64,000 nt of DNA, taken from Cellulomonas hominis. GTDB lineage: Bacteria; Actinomycetota; Actinomycetes; Actinomycetales; Cellulomonadaceae. Positions within the stretch are counted from its first letter, which is position 1; every line of letters starts with the position of its first letter. The notes beneath the pieces are model-generated. The model did no database searches. It was not told where the DNA came from and saw only the letters and a list, made by a program, of their open reading frames with translations. Positions 16,600 through 24,983 of the stretch are shown here, piece by piece. The position numbers and the translations under genes are program-made. The stretch is from contig NZ_JACHDN010000001.1 in assembly GCF_014201095.1 (NCBI RefSeq), forward strand, positions 2,108,001 to 2,172,000, given 5' to 3'.

Positions 16600-18009
16600 T
16601 CACCGCAGGCCCAGCAGCGGGGCGGGGTCGACGGTCTTGCCGCCGACGTACACCTCGAAGTGGAGGTGGCACGCCCCGGACAGCCCGGTGTTCCCGGAGT
16701 AGCCGATGAGTTGTCCTCGGCTCACCTGCTGGCCCGAGGACACGACGGATCGGGTCAGGTGGTTCGAGCTGCTCATCAGCGACTGCCCGTTCACGGTGCC
16801 GTAGTTGAGCATGACCTGGTTTCCGAAGCCGTTGCGCCATTCCGACCACTGGACCGTGCCGTCGCGTGGGGCGTAGAGCGGGGTGTTGCAGTAGGTGCGC
16901 AGGTCGATGCCGGCGTGCAGCCGGTAGTACCCGAGGATCGGGTGCAAGCGCATGCCGTAATTCGACGTGACGTACATGGGTTGGATCGAGGTCGGGTTGG
17001 AGAACAGGACGGAGCTGGATGCGGGTGGTGCGGCCGGCGGTGCCGCCTGACCTGGGGCGGAATTCGGAGCGGGGCGCACGGAGTCTGCCGACGCTTGCTG
17101 CCGCGCAGCCGCTTCCTCCTGCGCGGCGATCTGCGCGATCTCTGCCTCGGCGGCCGCGCGGATCGAGTCGGCCGCATCCTGCTCCGCCTGCGCCTGGCCC
17201 CGCATACCCTCGATGCGTTGCGCTGCGGCGCTCTGGTCTGCGACGGCCTGTTGCAGCGCGACGGTCTGGGTCTGCTGCTCGGCGCGGGCAGCCTCGGCCG
17301 CGTCCGCCTCCACCTCGGCTGCGGCCTCCATCTCGGCCAAGGTGGTGATGACGGCAGCGAGCCGCGCCTGACCACTGCGGGCGTTCGCTTCGAGGGCGAC
17401 CAGCTCCTCGAGCGCACGGCTCTGCAGACGTTGCGCCGTCGCGACCGTCTCCGCGCGGTCGACGAAGTCCTCCAGGCTCGCCGCGCCGACGGCGACCTCG
17501 AGCGTGGCTGTCGATCCGGAGCCCTGGTAAGCGCTCCTCGCGAGCTGCGCGATCGTCGAGCGGACCTCCTCGCGGCGCGCGGCGTCGGTGTCCAGTTCGT
17601 CCTGGAGCGTCTTGCGCAGGCTCTCGGTGTCCTCGAGTCTGCTCTGGGCGAGAGCGGCGGTGCGTCGGGCGGCATCGGCCTGGACGGTCGCGGCGTCGAG
17701 TGCCGCCTGCGCGGCGGGTAGTCGCGCTTTCGTCTCCTCGAGCGTCAGCACCGCCTGAGCCAGATCCGCCGAGAGCTCCTCGACCGACTCCTGCAGCAGC
17801 TCGTACTGCCGCTGCGCGGCGTCGGCGCGCTGCTGAGCGGCGCGCTGCTTGTCGTCGAGAGGGTCCGCGGCCGCGCCGCCGACAGGCGCGAGGGCCGCGA
17901 CGAGCGTGAGCACCGCGGCCGCAGCGAACCCGGTGGGCGCGGACCTGCGCGTGCGAGTACGGCGCGCGCCAGATGCTGACCTCGTGATCGCTCGGCCGAC
18001 CATCACCAT
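16600..18009 (-). CDS. M23-family murein endopeptidase with coiled-coil N-terminus
   Basis: 469 aa. Signal peptide (about 22-48, cut near GGAAA), then a long coiled coil (about 50-300) rich in Ala, Gln and Glu, like EnvC/RipC-type proteins. A Pro/Ala linker leads to a LytM domain. Zinc ligands are visible in RLHAGIDLRTYC and HLHFEVYVG. It should cleave peptide cross-links outside the membrane. It overlaps the small membrane-protein gene upstream by 7 nt. The direct-repeat operator at 18321-18338 lies upstream of this operon. Confidence 0.9.
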   Translation of the reverse strand: MVMVGRAITRSASGARRTRTRRSAPTGFAAAAVLTLVAALAPVGGAAADPLDDKQRAAQQRADAAQRQYELLQESVEELSADLAQAVLTLEETKARLPAAQAALDAATVQADAARRTAALAQSRLEDTESLRKTLQDELDTDAARREEVRSTIAQLARSAYQGSGSTATLEVAVGAASLEDFVDRAETVATAQRLQSRALEELVALEANARSGQARLAAVITTLAEMEAAAEVEADAAEAARAEQQTQTVALQQAVADQSAAAQRIEGMRGQAQAEQDAADSIRAAAEAEIAQIAAQEEAAARQQASADSVRPAPNSAPGQAAPPAAPPASSSVLFSNPTSIQPMYVTSNYGMRLHPILGYYRLHAGIDLRTYCNTPLYAPRDGTVQWSEWRNGFGNQVMLNYGTVNGQSLMSSSNHLTRSVVSSGQQVSRGQLIGYSGNTGLSGACHLHFEVYVGGKTVDPAPLLGLR

Positions 18010-18239
18010 CGGTTCACCGGGGCATTCGAGGCGGCTGCGTCGAGATCCGCCCGCAGGCGCCGGTACAGGTCGATGTCGATCTCACCCGAAGCCAGCCACT
18101 CATCGAGCGCGGCACGCGGCGTGCTCGCAGCGCGGGACGGGAACAACCGCGAGACGGCCCACACCGCCAACGCGACGACCGCGACCCACACGCAGCCCAT
18201 GACAACCCATCCGAGGGCACTCATCTGGCACCACCACAT
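18003..18239 (-). CDS. Small membrane protein with SHOCT-like C-terminus
   Basis: 78 aa from ATG 18239 (GAGGAG 9 nt upstream); ATG 18224 is the alternative. One transmembrane helix (VVMGCVWVAVVALAVWAVSRLF) is followed by a short basic link and the SHOCT-type motif ALDEWLASGEIDIDLYRRLRADLD. SHOCT tails often occur in short membrane proteins of unknown role. It is first in the operon with the M23 peptidase. Confidence 0.7.
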   Translation of the reverse strand: MWWCQMSALGWVVMGCVWVAVVALAVWAVSRLFPSRAASTPRAALDEWLASGEIDIDLYRRLRADLDAAASNAPVNRW

Positions 18240-18320
18240 CCCCCCGCGCTCCTCACCGGTCGTCGCCTGCTCCGCATGCCCTAAGGCTCTCGGCGTGCGG
18301 TCAAGACTCCGCGGTTGCGA

Positions 18321-18338
18321 CATGAAGGTCTGATCAAG
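18321..18338 (-). promoter_or_regulatory. 11-bp-period direct repeat, candidate copper-regulator box (site a)
   Basis: On the minus strand CTTGATC-AGAC-CTTCATG, two heptamers with 4 bp between. It sits 82 bp upstream of the SHOCT/M23 operon start and about 100 bp before the YibE/F gene. A further CTTGACC lies at 18300-18306 on the minus strand. Compare the sites at 21701, 23637, 26526, 28508, 36667, 41583 and 51045. Confidence 0.6.
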
Positions 18339-18440
18339 ATGTCCGGCTCCGGGACCAACGGCACGGCCGGGAGGGCAGTACGACTCCCTACCGTGTCCCC
18401 GCCGCCGGGCGCCCGACTCGGGGCTGGATGGGGTCAAGTT

Positions 18441-19670
18441 GTGAGTCGCCCTCGGAACCGGCTGACGGTCGTCGTCACCGCGGTGCTCGTCCCGCTGCTG
18501 GTGCTGGCCGTGGCTGCCATGGCCGCGACCTGGCCCGGTGAACGACGCGAGACCGCGCGGGTCATCGAGCCCGTTGAAGTTCAGTACCCCACGGCCGTCG
18601 TCACCGGAACCGCCCAGGAGAGCTGCCAGGGAACGGTCGAGGACCAGCGACCCGACGGCAGCATCCCCGAGACGGTGACCTGCATGCGCGTCACTGCGGA
18701 CGTGACCAGCGGCTCGCAGGCCGGACGGAGCATCCAGGTCTGGGCCACCGCCACGCTGACCCCGGCCGACGTGGGCACCGGCACCCGCATCGTGGTGGAG
18801 TGGTATCCCGCGACCCAGACCGACGACGAGGTCTGGGCGTGGCACGACTTCCAGCGCAGCCTGCCGCTCGGCGCGCTCCTGGCGCTCTTCGCGATCTCCA
18901 TCGTCCTGGTCGCCGGCTACCGAGGAGCCAGGGCGCTGCTCGGCCTGATCGCTGCGTTCGCGGTGATCGGCGTCTACGTCCTGCCCGCGCTGCTCGCCGG
19001 CGAGAACGCGGTCGTCGTGGCGTTGGCGGCCTCGACCGTCATCATGACCGCCGTGCTGTACCTGGCGCACGGGCTCTCGCTGCGCACGTCCACCGCGCTG
19101 ATCGGGACCCTGGCCGGCTTGGCCCTGACAACGGGGCTCGGCGCCTTCGGGGCACGATGGGCCCATCTGTCGGGCGTCACCAGCGAGGACGACTACCGGC
19201 TCGCGCAGCTCCTCGGCGATGTCGGTGCCGTCTCGCTGCGGAGCCTGTTCCTCGCCGGGCTCGTCCTCGCGGGCCTTGGCGTGCTCAACGACGTCACCAT
19301 CACGCAGGCGTCGGCGGTCTGGGAGCTGCGCGCAGCGTCCCCGCACGCCACGCGGCTCGAGCTGTTCCGAGGCGGGATGCGGATCGGGCGCGACCACATC
19401 GCCTCCACGGTCTACACCATCGCGTTCGCGTACACCGGCGCCTCGCTGCCGGTCCTGCTGCTGCTGCTCATCTATCAGCTGCCGCTGCTCTCGACCCTGA
19501 CGAGCGGGCAGTTCGCCGCCGAGATCGTGCGCACCGCGGTGTCCTCCATCGGGCTCGTCCTGGCGATCCCACTCACGACCGTCATCGCCGTCATGGTCGT
19601 GACCGCGACCGGCGCAACCGTTCCCCGCCACAGCCACAGCCACAGCCACGGCCACAGCCACGCGACGTGA
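18441..19670 (+). CDS. YibE/F family membrane protein
   Basis: 409 aa from GTG 18441, which has GGATGGGG 7 nt upstream and is followed directly by the first membrane helix. An in-frame ATG at 18339 would add 34 residues, but has no ribosome site and abuts the operator. After one helix (8-28) comes an extracytoplasmic beta domain (about 35-125), then about seven helices with the YibE/F core (DVTITQASAVWELRAA, RDHIASTVYTIAFAYTG). The tail is a His/Ser repeat (HSHSHSHGHSH), a plausible metal-binding end. YibE/F function is not established. Confidence 0.82.
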   Translation: MSRPRNRLTVVVTAVLVPLLVLAVAAMAATWPGERRETARVIEPVEVQYPTAVVTGTAQESCQGTVEDQRPDGSIPETVTCMRVTADVTSGSQAGRSIQVWATATLTPADVGTGTRIVVEWYPATQTDDEVWAWHDFQRSLPLGALLALFAISIVLVAGYRGARALLGLIAAFAVIGVYVLPALLAGENAVVVALAASTVIMTAVLYLAHGLSLRTSTALIGTLAGLALTTGLGAFGARWAHLSGVTSEDDYRLAQLLGDVGAVSLRSLFLAGLVLAGLGVLNDVTITQASAVWELRAASPHATRLELFRGGMRIGRDHIASTVYTIAFAYTGASLPVLLLLLIYQLPLLSTLTSGQFAAEIVRTAVSSIGLVLAIPLTTVIAVMVVTATGATVPRHSHSHSHGHSHAT

Positions 19671-19715
19671 AAGCGGTGGGGCCCGGCTCAGCGCGCCGGG
19701 GCCGACGCTGCGCGA

Positions 19716-20687
19716 CTAGTTGTACTGACCCGTTGCGTTGTTGACGCGGTCGATGGGTGTGAGTCCGCCGATGCCGAGGTGGGGTCGTTCCAGGTTGTAG
19801 TGCTGGAGCCAGGCGGGCAAGGCTGCGGCGCGGTCGGCGTTGGATGACCAGATGCGGGAGTAGGCCCACTCAGTGGCCAGGGTCCGGTTCAGCCGCTCGA
19901 CCTTGCCGTTGGTCCAGGGGCAGTGCGGGCGGATGAACTTCTGCACGATGCCCAGGTCGGCCGCGGTCTGGTGGAAGACGCGGGAGTTGCGGTAGGCGAA
20001 CGCGTTGTCGCTGATCACCCGCTCGACCCGGACGCCGTGATCTGCGTAGAACCCCGCGGCGCGCGCCAGGAACCCCGCGGCGGTCGCGCCCTTCTCGTCG
20101 GGGTGGATCTCGGCGTAGGCCAGGCGGGAGTGGTCGTCGATCGCGGTGTGGACGTAGTCGTAGCCGATCCCGCGGCCGCGGACCTCCTCCGAGCGGCCGT
20201 GGGCGCGCCAGCCACCGCCGTCGGGGATCCGCCCGAGCTTCTTGACGTCGATGTGCACCAACGACCCCGGGTGCGGGTGCTCGTAGCGGTTCGCCGACCG
20301 GCGGGTCGCCCGGATGACCTGCCCGGTCACGGGGTCGCAGTCAGCCAGGCGCGGGACCCGGTGGCGGTGCAGGATCCGCCCGACGGTCGAGGCCGGCAAC
20401 CCCACTAGACGCCCGATCGCGACCGGCCCGCGACGGCTCAGCATCCGGGCGATCCGCACCCGGGTCTCGACGCAGGCGCTGGTCCGACGCGGATGGCTGC
20501 GGGCCACGCTCGACCGGTCAACGAGCCCGGCGGGCCCCTCGGCCTGGAACCGGCGCCACCACCGCCACGCGGTCGTGCTGGACACACCCATCTCCGCAGC
20601 GACGTGCGCGACCGGACGCCCCGCGCCGATCCGCTGGACCATGGTCAACCTGCCGGCAGGCGTCAGCCGGGCGTTAGCGTGGGCCAT
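19716..20687 (-). CDS. IS481-family transposase (copy 2)
   Basis: 323 aa from ATG 20687, a diverged relative of the copy at 13.4 kb. The same HTH and DDE motifs are present (LVHIDVKKLG, RVISDNAFAYRN, NGKVERLNRTLATEW). Again the stop codon comes from the target: ...TAC A plus AC TAG. It appears intact. Confidence 0.93.
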   Translation of the reverse strand: MAHANARLTPAGRLTMVQRIGAGRPVAHVAAEMGVSSTTAWRWWRRFQAEGPAGLVDRSSVARSHPRRTSACVETRVRIARMLSRRGPVAIGRLVGLPASTVGRILHRHRVPRLADCDPVTGQVIRATRRSANRYEHPHPGSLVHIDVKKLGRIPDGGGWRAHGRSEEVRGRGIGYDYVHTAIDDHSRLAYAEIHPDEKGATAAGFLARAAGFYADHGVRVERVISDNAFAYRNSRVFHQTAADLGIVQKFIRPHCPWTNGKVERLNRTLATEWAYSRIWSSNADRAAALPAWLQHYNLERPHLGIGGLTPIDRVNNATGQYN

Positions 20688-20779
20688 GAGAGACCTCCGT
20701 TGGTCAGAGTCGGTTCCTAGACAGCTCCAACTCGACCCGGAGGTCTCTCTTCACGTCAACAACGGTCTTGGTCAGTACA
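19721..20779 (-). mobile_element. IS481-family element, copy 2
   Basis: 1059 bp from TGTACTGACCC to GGTCAGTACA, with the 6-bp target duplication ACTAGT on both sides (19715-19720 and 20780-20785). The target contained the TAG stop of lgt, which the duplication regenerates, so lgt is unharmed. Confidence 0.93.
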
Positions 20780-20780
20780 A

Positions 20781-21569
20781 CTAGTGCACGACGGCAGGCG
20801 CCGCGTCGTCGCTGTCGTCGCTCGACTTGCTCGCCCGCTGCGGGTTCGAGCGACGCGAGAGCAGCACGATCACGGCACCCCCTGCCACGCTGAGCACCGA
20901 CCACAGCTGCGGCTGCGTGAGCCCTGCGACCACAGGGGTGTTGACCCGCACGTACTCCACGGCGAACCGCGACAGCCCGCTCAGCACCAGGTATCCACCG
21001 AACAACCCGGCCCCGGGGAACCACCGTCGAGCCCACCACAGCACTCCGGCGATCGCGAAGGCGGCAACCGTCTCGTACAGCGGGGTCGGGTGGACGGGCA
21101 CGGTGCTGGGAACCGCGCCGTGCGGGAAGGCCATCGCCCAGGGCAGGTCGCTCGGCCTGCCGTACGTCCCGTCACCGGCGAGGAAGCACCCCAGACGACC
21201 CACGCCGTACGCGACCGTGAGTGGGATCGCCGCCGCTCCCGCGACCTTCCCGAGTGGCAGGCGATGCCGGCGAATCACGACCAGCGCGGACGCCACCCCC
21301 GCGATGAGCCCCCCGTACCAGGTGAACCCCATTCCGCCGAGATGGTGCCAGCTCAGGTCGTCGAGGTTCTCGAGCAGGAAGTAGACCTTCGCGCCCACGA
21401 AACCCCAGATCGTCGCCCAGAACACCAGGGAGTGTGCGCTCTCGCGCTTGAGCCCCAGGCGGGAGAACTCCCGCCCCAGCAGGTGCGCGGCGATTAGCGC
21501 GGCCGCGGCCTTACTCACCCCGTAGGTCTGGATGTCGAGGCCGAAGATGCTGAACAGAACGGGGCGCAC
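20781..21569 (-). CDS. lgt: Prolipoprotein diacylglyceryl transferase-like protein (Lgt, divergent)
   Basis: 262 aa from GTG 21569 with AGGAAG 8 nt upstream; the open frame extends further but would overlap the response-regulator promoter. About seven membrane helices. Lgt-like features are GGMGFTWYGGLIAG, GVGRLGCFLAGDGTYG and the VHPTPLYETV motif near the end. The canonical Asn of GRxGN is replaced by Cys. The enzyme should transfer diacylglycerol to lipobox cysteines. It lies beside the copper two-component genes and is separated from them by the operator at 21701-21718. Confidence 0.8.
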   Translation of the reverse strand: MRPVLFSIFGLDIQTYGVSKAAAALIAAHLLGREFSRLGLKRESAHSLVFWATIWGFVGAKVYFLLENLDDLSWHHLGGMGFTWYGGLIAGVASALVVIRRHRLPLGKVAGAAAIPLTVAYGVGRLGCFLAGDGTYGRPSDLPWAMAFPHGAVPSTVPVHPTPLYETVAAFAIAGVLWWARRWFPGAGLFGGYLVLSGLSRFAVEYVRVNTPVVAGLTQPQLWSVLSVAGGAVIVLLSRRSNPQRASKSSDDSDDAAPAVVH

Positions 21570-21700
21570 GTCGGGTCTTCCTGTCGTCGGGACCGCCGAC
21601 ACGGGGAGTCGGCCCGGCCACGGTCTCGCCGGCAGGTTGAGATCACCCCGCGAGAACGGTTGGCGTTGGATCAAGCAGGCCGTGACCGGCTCGAACGTCC

Positions 21701-21718
21701 GATCAAGGTTCAATGAAG
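21701..21718. promoter_or_regulatory. 11-bp-period direct repeat (site b)
   Basis: On the minus strand CTTCATT-GAAC-CTTGATC, with another CTTGATC at 21669-21675. It lies in the divergent region between lgt and the response-regulator gene (52 bp before its ATG), consistent with autoregulation. Confidence 0.6.
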
Positions 21719-21769
21719 CCACCGACCGGCGCGACGCTCGCGCTCGATGCCGGGGACACAATGGCCTAC

Positions 21770-22492
21770 ATGAACCCTCCTGTCGCCCTGCGCGCCGTGG
21801 TCGTTGACGACGAGAAGCCGCTTGCCGGTGTGATCGGCGGCTACCTCGAGCGCGAGGGCTTCGAGGTGACGCTGTGCCACGACGGGTCCGCGGCCGTGGC
21901 GCTGCTGCGCGAGGTCGACCCCGACGTGGTGGTCCTCGACCTGGGGCTGCCCGGGCTCGACGGCGTCGAGGTGTGCCGGCAGCTGCGGACGTTCTCCGAC
22001 TGCTACGTCGTCATGCTGACCGCGCGCAGCGACGAGGTCGACACCCTGATCGGCCTGTCGGTCGGCGCCGACGACTACATGAGCAAGCCGTTCAGCCCGC
22101 GCGAACTCGTCGCGCGGATTCGCGTGATGCTGCGTCGGCCGCGGCGCGCGGCTTCGTCCGCACCGGTCGCCGTGCCCGAGGCGGACGAGCGCATCGTCTC
22201 GATCGGGGGACTGCGGCTGAACCTCGACGCCCGCGAGGTCGACGTGGACGGCGAACGCGCCCTGCTCACGCGCCTGGAGTTCGACGTGCTCGCCACCCTC
22301 GCCTCCCGTCCGGGCATCGTCTTCTCGCGACCCGCTCTCATTCGCGCGGTCTGGGGAGAAGGCTGGGTCGGGGACGAGCACTTGGTCGACGTCCACGTCC
22401 TGCACGTGCGGCGCAAGTTGGGGGACACCGCACAAGAACAGCGGTTCGTGCGCACCGTACGCGGTGTCGGCTACCGGATGGGCCCCGGATGA
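21770..22492 (+). CDS. OmpR/PhoB-family response regulator (candidate CopR-like)
   Basis: 240 aa. Receiver domain with Asp13/Asp14, phospho-acceptor Asp57 (VVLDLGLPG) and Lys106 (SKPFSP). A C-terminal winged helix follows (LTRLEFDVLATLASRPG, VDVHVLHVRRKLG, TVRGVGYRM). Start ATG 21770 is chosen for homology; a CACAAT box 7 nt upstream suggests a leaderless transcript. It overlaps the kinase gene (ATGA). Location inside a copper island and the recurrent direct-repeat boxes suggest copper control; that is inference. Confidence 0.88.
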   Translation: MNPPVALRAVVVDDEKPLAGVIGGYLEREGFEVTLCHDGSAAVALLREVDPDVVVLDLGLPGLDGVEVCRQLRTFSDCYVVMLTARSDEVDTLIGLSVGADDYMSKPFSPRELVARIRVMLRRPRRAASSAPVAVPEADERIVSIGGLRLNLDAREVDVDGERALLTRLEFDVLATLASRPGIVFSRPALIRAVWGEGWVGDEHLVDVHVLHVRRKLGDTAQEQRFVRTVRGVGYRMGPG

Positions 22493-23622
22493 ACACGCGC
22501 GACACGATCGGGCCTGGCACCCTCGGGCGCCGGCTACTGATCTCGATCATCCTGGTCTTGCTGGCCGCCGCAGTGACCGCCTGGGTCGTGGCGAGTCTGG
22601 CCGGGCCTGCGCTGTTCCATGGACACCTAGTGCAAGCCGGCATCGAGGACCACGAGCTGGCCGACCTCCACATCGAAGAGGCGTTCCAATCGGCCAGCAC
22701 CATTGCCCTCGCTCTCGCGATCGTTGTCGCGGGCGCGACCGCACTGGCGGTCAGTGTGCTGCTCACCCGCCGCATCGGGAGCTCCGTGGCGCAGATGTCT
22801 CGCGCTGCCGCCCAGGTGGGTGCCGGCCGGTTCGACGCCCGGGTGCCCCTGCCCGGGATCGGCACCGAGTTCGATCGGCTCGCTGGCGCGTTCAATACGA
22901 TGGCTGCGCATCTGGAGGACGACGCCCGACTCCGGGAGCGGCTGATCGCCGACGTCGCGCACGAACTGCGGACCCCGGCGGCGACCATCGCGGCGTACAT
23001 CGAGGCGATCGAGGACGGCGTACGCGTGCTGGACACCGAGGCCGCCGCCGTCTTGCGCGACCAGGCGACGCGGCTGGATCGGCTCGCCCGCGACCTCGCT
23101 GCGGTCACCCGTGCCGAAAGTGGCGAGCTCGACCTGAATCTGACCGACGTTGTCGCCGCCGACCTCATCGAGGCTGCGTTGCTGGCCGGTCGTGAACGCG
23201 CCGACGCCGCTGGCGTCACCCTGCAGATGCAGGCGGCACCGGACGCGGGGTCGGTCCGCGTTGACCGGATCAGGCTCGCGCAGGTTCTCGACAATCTTGT
23301 CGTCAACGCCGTGAGGCACACCCCAGCCGGCGGCACGGTCACTCTCGGCGCTACCCAGAGCGCACCGAACACCGTCGAGTTCACCGTCGCCGACACCGGC
23401 GAGGGGATACCCGCCGAGCACCTGGAGCACGTCTTCGACCGGTTCTACCGGATCGACCGCGCGCGCGATCGCGACCGCGGCGGCTCCGGAGTCGGGCTGG
23501 CGATCTGCCGCGCGCTCGTGAAAGCCCATCACGGTTCGATCCGCGCCGCCTCGGACGGTACGGGTCACGGATCGACGTTCACCGTTCGGCTTCCCGCCGT
23601 ACCCGCTACTGCACCCAGGTGA
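22489..23622 (+). CDS. Sensor histidine kinase, short extracytoplasmic His-rich loop
   Basis: 377 aa. Transmembrane helices at about 13-40 and 70-93 enclose a loop of about 30 residues with four His (44, 46, 55, 61), suitable for metal sensing. HAMP (about 94-145) precedes HisKA with His158 in DVAHELRTPAATIAAY. The HATPase domain has N-box DNLVVNAVRHTP, G1 DTGEGIPAEH and G2 GGSGVGLAICR. Co-translated with the response regulator. Copper as ligand is inferred from context. Confidence 0.87.
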   Translation: MNTRDTIGPGTLGRRLLISIILVLLAAAVTAWVVASLAGPALFHGHLVQAGIEDHELADLHIEEAFQSASTIALALAIVVAGATALAVSVLLTRRIGSSVAQMSRAAAQVGAGRFDARVPLPGIGTEFDRLAGAFNTMAAHLEDDARLRERLIADVAHELRTPAATIAAYIEAIEDGVRVLDTEAAAVLRDQATRLDRLARDLAAVTRAESGELDLNLTDVVAADLIEAALLAGRERADAAGVTLQMQAAPDAGSVRVDRIRLAQVLDNLVVNAVRHTPAGGTVTLGATQSAPNTVEFTVADTGEGIPAEHLEHVFDRFYRIDRARDRDRGGSGVGLAICRALVKAHHGSIRAASDGTGHGSTFTVRLPAVPATAPR

Positions 23623-23636
23623 GCAGCAGCCCCAGC

Positions 23637-23654
23637 CTTCATCAGAACTCAATG
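23637..23654 (+). promoter_or_regulatory. 11-bp-period direct repeat (site c)
   Basis: CTTCATC-AGAA-CTCAATG, 44 bp before the start of the redox operon at 23698. The second half is the weakest fit among the sites. CACCGT 6 nt before the ATG could be a -10 box of a leaderless transcript. Confidence 0.5.
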
Positions 23655-23697
23655 CGACTCTGATCGCCGCGCAAGACGCCTGCGGCACCGTAGACAC

Positions 23698-24012
23698 ATG
23701 CTCGAGATCCCCGGAGCCACTACGGGCGCGCCCATCCCGCGTGTCACAGTGGTCCGCTCACCCGCTTGCCATCTGTGCGACAGCGCGTTGCAGACCCTTG
23801 GGCGGCTGCGCGAGGTTGTCGCTCTGGACGTCGAGGTCCTCGAGATTGGCTCCGAGCAGGGCGCGCGGCTCGTCGCTGAGCACCGACCTCCCATGAGCCC
23901 GCTCGTCCTTCTCGACGACGCGTTCGTGAGTTCGGGCAAATTGCGGGTCGGGCACCTGATCGATCTGCTGCGGGAGCGCGGCAGCGACGTTCACCTCGCG
24001 GCGGTGCGCTGA
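23698..24012 (+). CDS. Thioredoxin/glutaredoxin-like CxxC protein, paralogue
   Basis: 104 aa. The strand VTVVRSPACHLCDSA holds the CHLC redox pair, and AEHRPPMSPLVLLDDAFVSSGKL matches the 16.3-kb paralogue. No signal peptide is seen, so it is cytoplasmic. It is the first of three coupled genes (TGATG, ATGA) ahead of a CcdA-like protein and an exported thioredoxin-fold protein, suggesting delivery of reducing power across the membrane. Confidence 0.78.
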   Translation: MLEIPGATTGAPIPRVTVVRSPACHLCDSALQTLGRLREVVALDVEVLEIGSEQGARLVAEHRPPMSPLVLLDDAFVSSGKLRVGHLIDLLRERGSDVHLAAVR

Positions 24013-24983
24013 TGGGGTCCCAGTTGCTGACCACGGGCAGCGTCCTGGCTGCGTTCTTCGCCGGGGGCGTCGCTCTGTTCGCTCCCTGCTGCATCGTCTT
24101 CCTTGCGCCCAGCTACCTCGCCGGGGCGGTGAAGAACCGCCGCTGGCGTCTGCTGCCCCTGACCTTCGTATTCGCCGCCGGCCTGGCCACGGTGCTGCTA
24201 CCCATCACGCTCGGCGTCAGCATGGTGGCCGGGGCGATCGCCAAGTACCACGCACCCCTGTACTACGCGGGCGGGGTCCTCATGCTGGCACTGGCGGCCC
24301 TGGCCCTGTCGGGCCGGATGTGGTCGCTGCCCAGCGCGTTGCGTACCCCGGACACGCGCCGCGGCGACACCGGCAGCTTCTACGCGCTCGGGGTGTTCTC
24401 CGGCATTGCCTCCAGCTGCTGCGCACCCGTCCTGGCCGGGGTGATGACGCTGTCGGCCCTGTCCGGGTCGCCGGCCGGCGGGCTGCTCCTGGGTCTGGCG
24501 TACGTGTTCGGGATGGTGTTCCCGCTGTTCGTCATGGCGCTGATCTGGGACAAGGCCCGCCTGCGTGACCGGCGGTGGATGAGCCCCAAGCTCGTGCGTG
24601 TGCGTCTGGCCGGACGGACCCTGGTAACGAACTCGCTGAACATCGCCGTCGCAGCCGGATTCACTGTCATGGGAGTCGCCGTCATCCTGCTCGCCGGCAG
24701 CCCCGACATGACCCGGGGCACCGAGGCGCAGGCGGCGATCGGACGAGGCCTGACCACGGTGTTCTCCAGGTTCGAGGACTGGAGCTCGCCCGTCCCCGAG
24801 CCGGTCCTCGGGCTCGGTCTGGTGGCGCTGGCCGCATTGTTCGTCTGGGGCACCCTGTCCGAGCGTCGACGCTCCAGGGCCGCGAGCTCGCCCGCGGCCG
24901 GGCCCACGCTCGACGACACCCATGACCCGCACGCCGCGGCGGAGAACAGCTGCCACGGCGACCACGAAGGAGCCGCACGATGA
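24012..24983 (+). CDS. CcdA/DsbD-like thiol-disulfide membrane transporter
   Basis: 323 aa with six or seven membrane helices. Each half carries a Cys pair: FAPCCIVFLAPSYL and ASSCCAPVLAGVM, as expected for a CcdA-type electron carrier. The C-terminal tail is cytoplasmic and His-containing (TLDDTHDPHAAAENSCHGDHE). It would pass electrons to the thioredoxin-like protein encoded next. It overlaps both neighbours. Confidence 0.85.
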   Translation: MGSQLLTTGSVLAAFFAGGVALFAPCCIVFLAPSYLAGAVKNRRWRLLPLTFVFAAGLATVLLPITLGVSMVAGAIAKYHAPLYYAGGVLMLALAALALSGRMWSLPSALRTPDTRRGDTGSFYALGVFSGIASSCCAPVLAGVMTLSALSGSPAGGLLLGLAYVFGMVFPLFVMALIWDKARLRDRRWMSPKLVRVRLAGRTLVTNSLNIAVAAGFTVMGVAVILLAGSPDMTRGTEAQAAIGRGLTTVFSRFEDWSSPVPEPVLGLGLVALAALFVWGTLSERRRSRAASSPAAGPTLDDTHDPHAAAENSCHGDHEGAAR

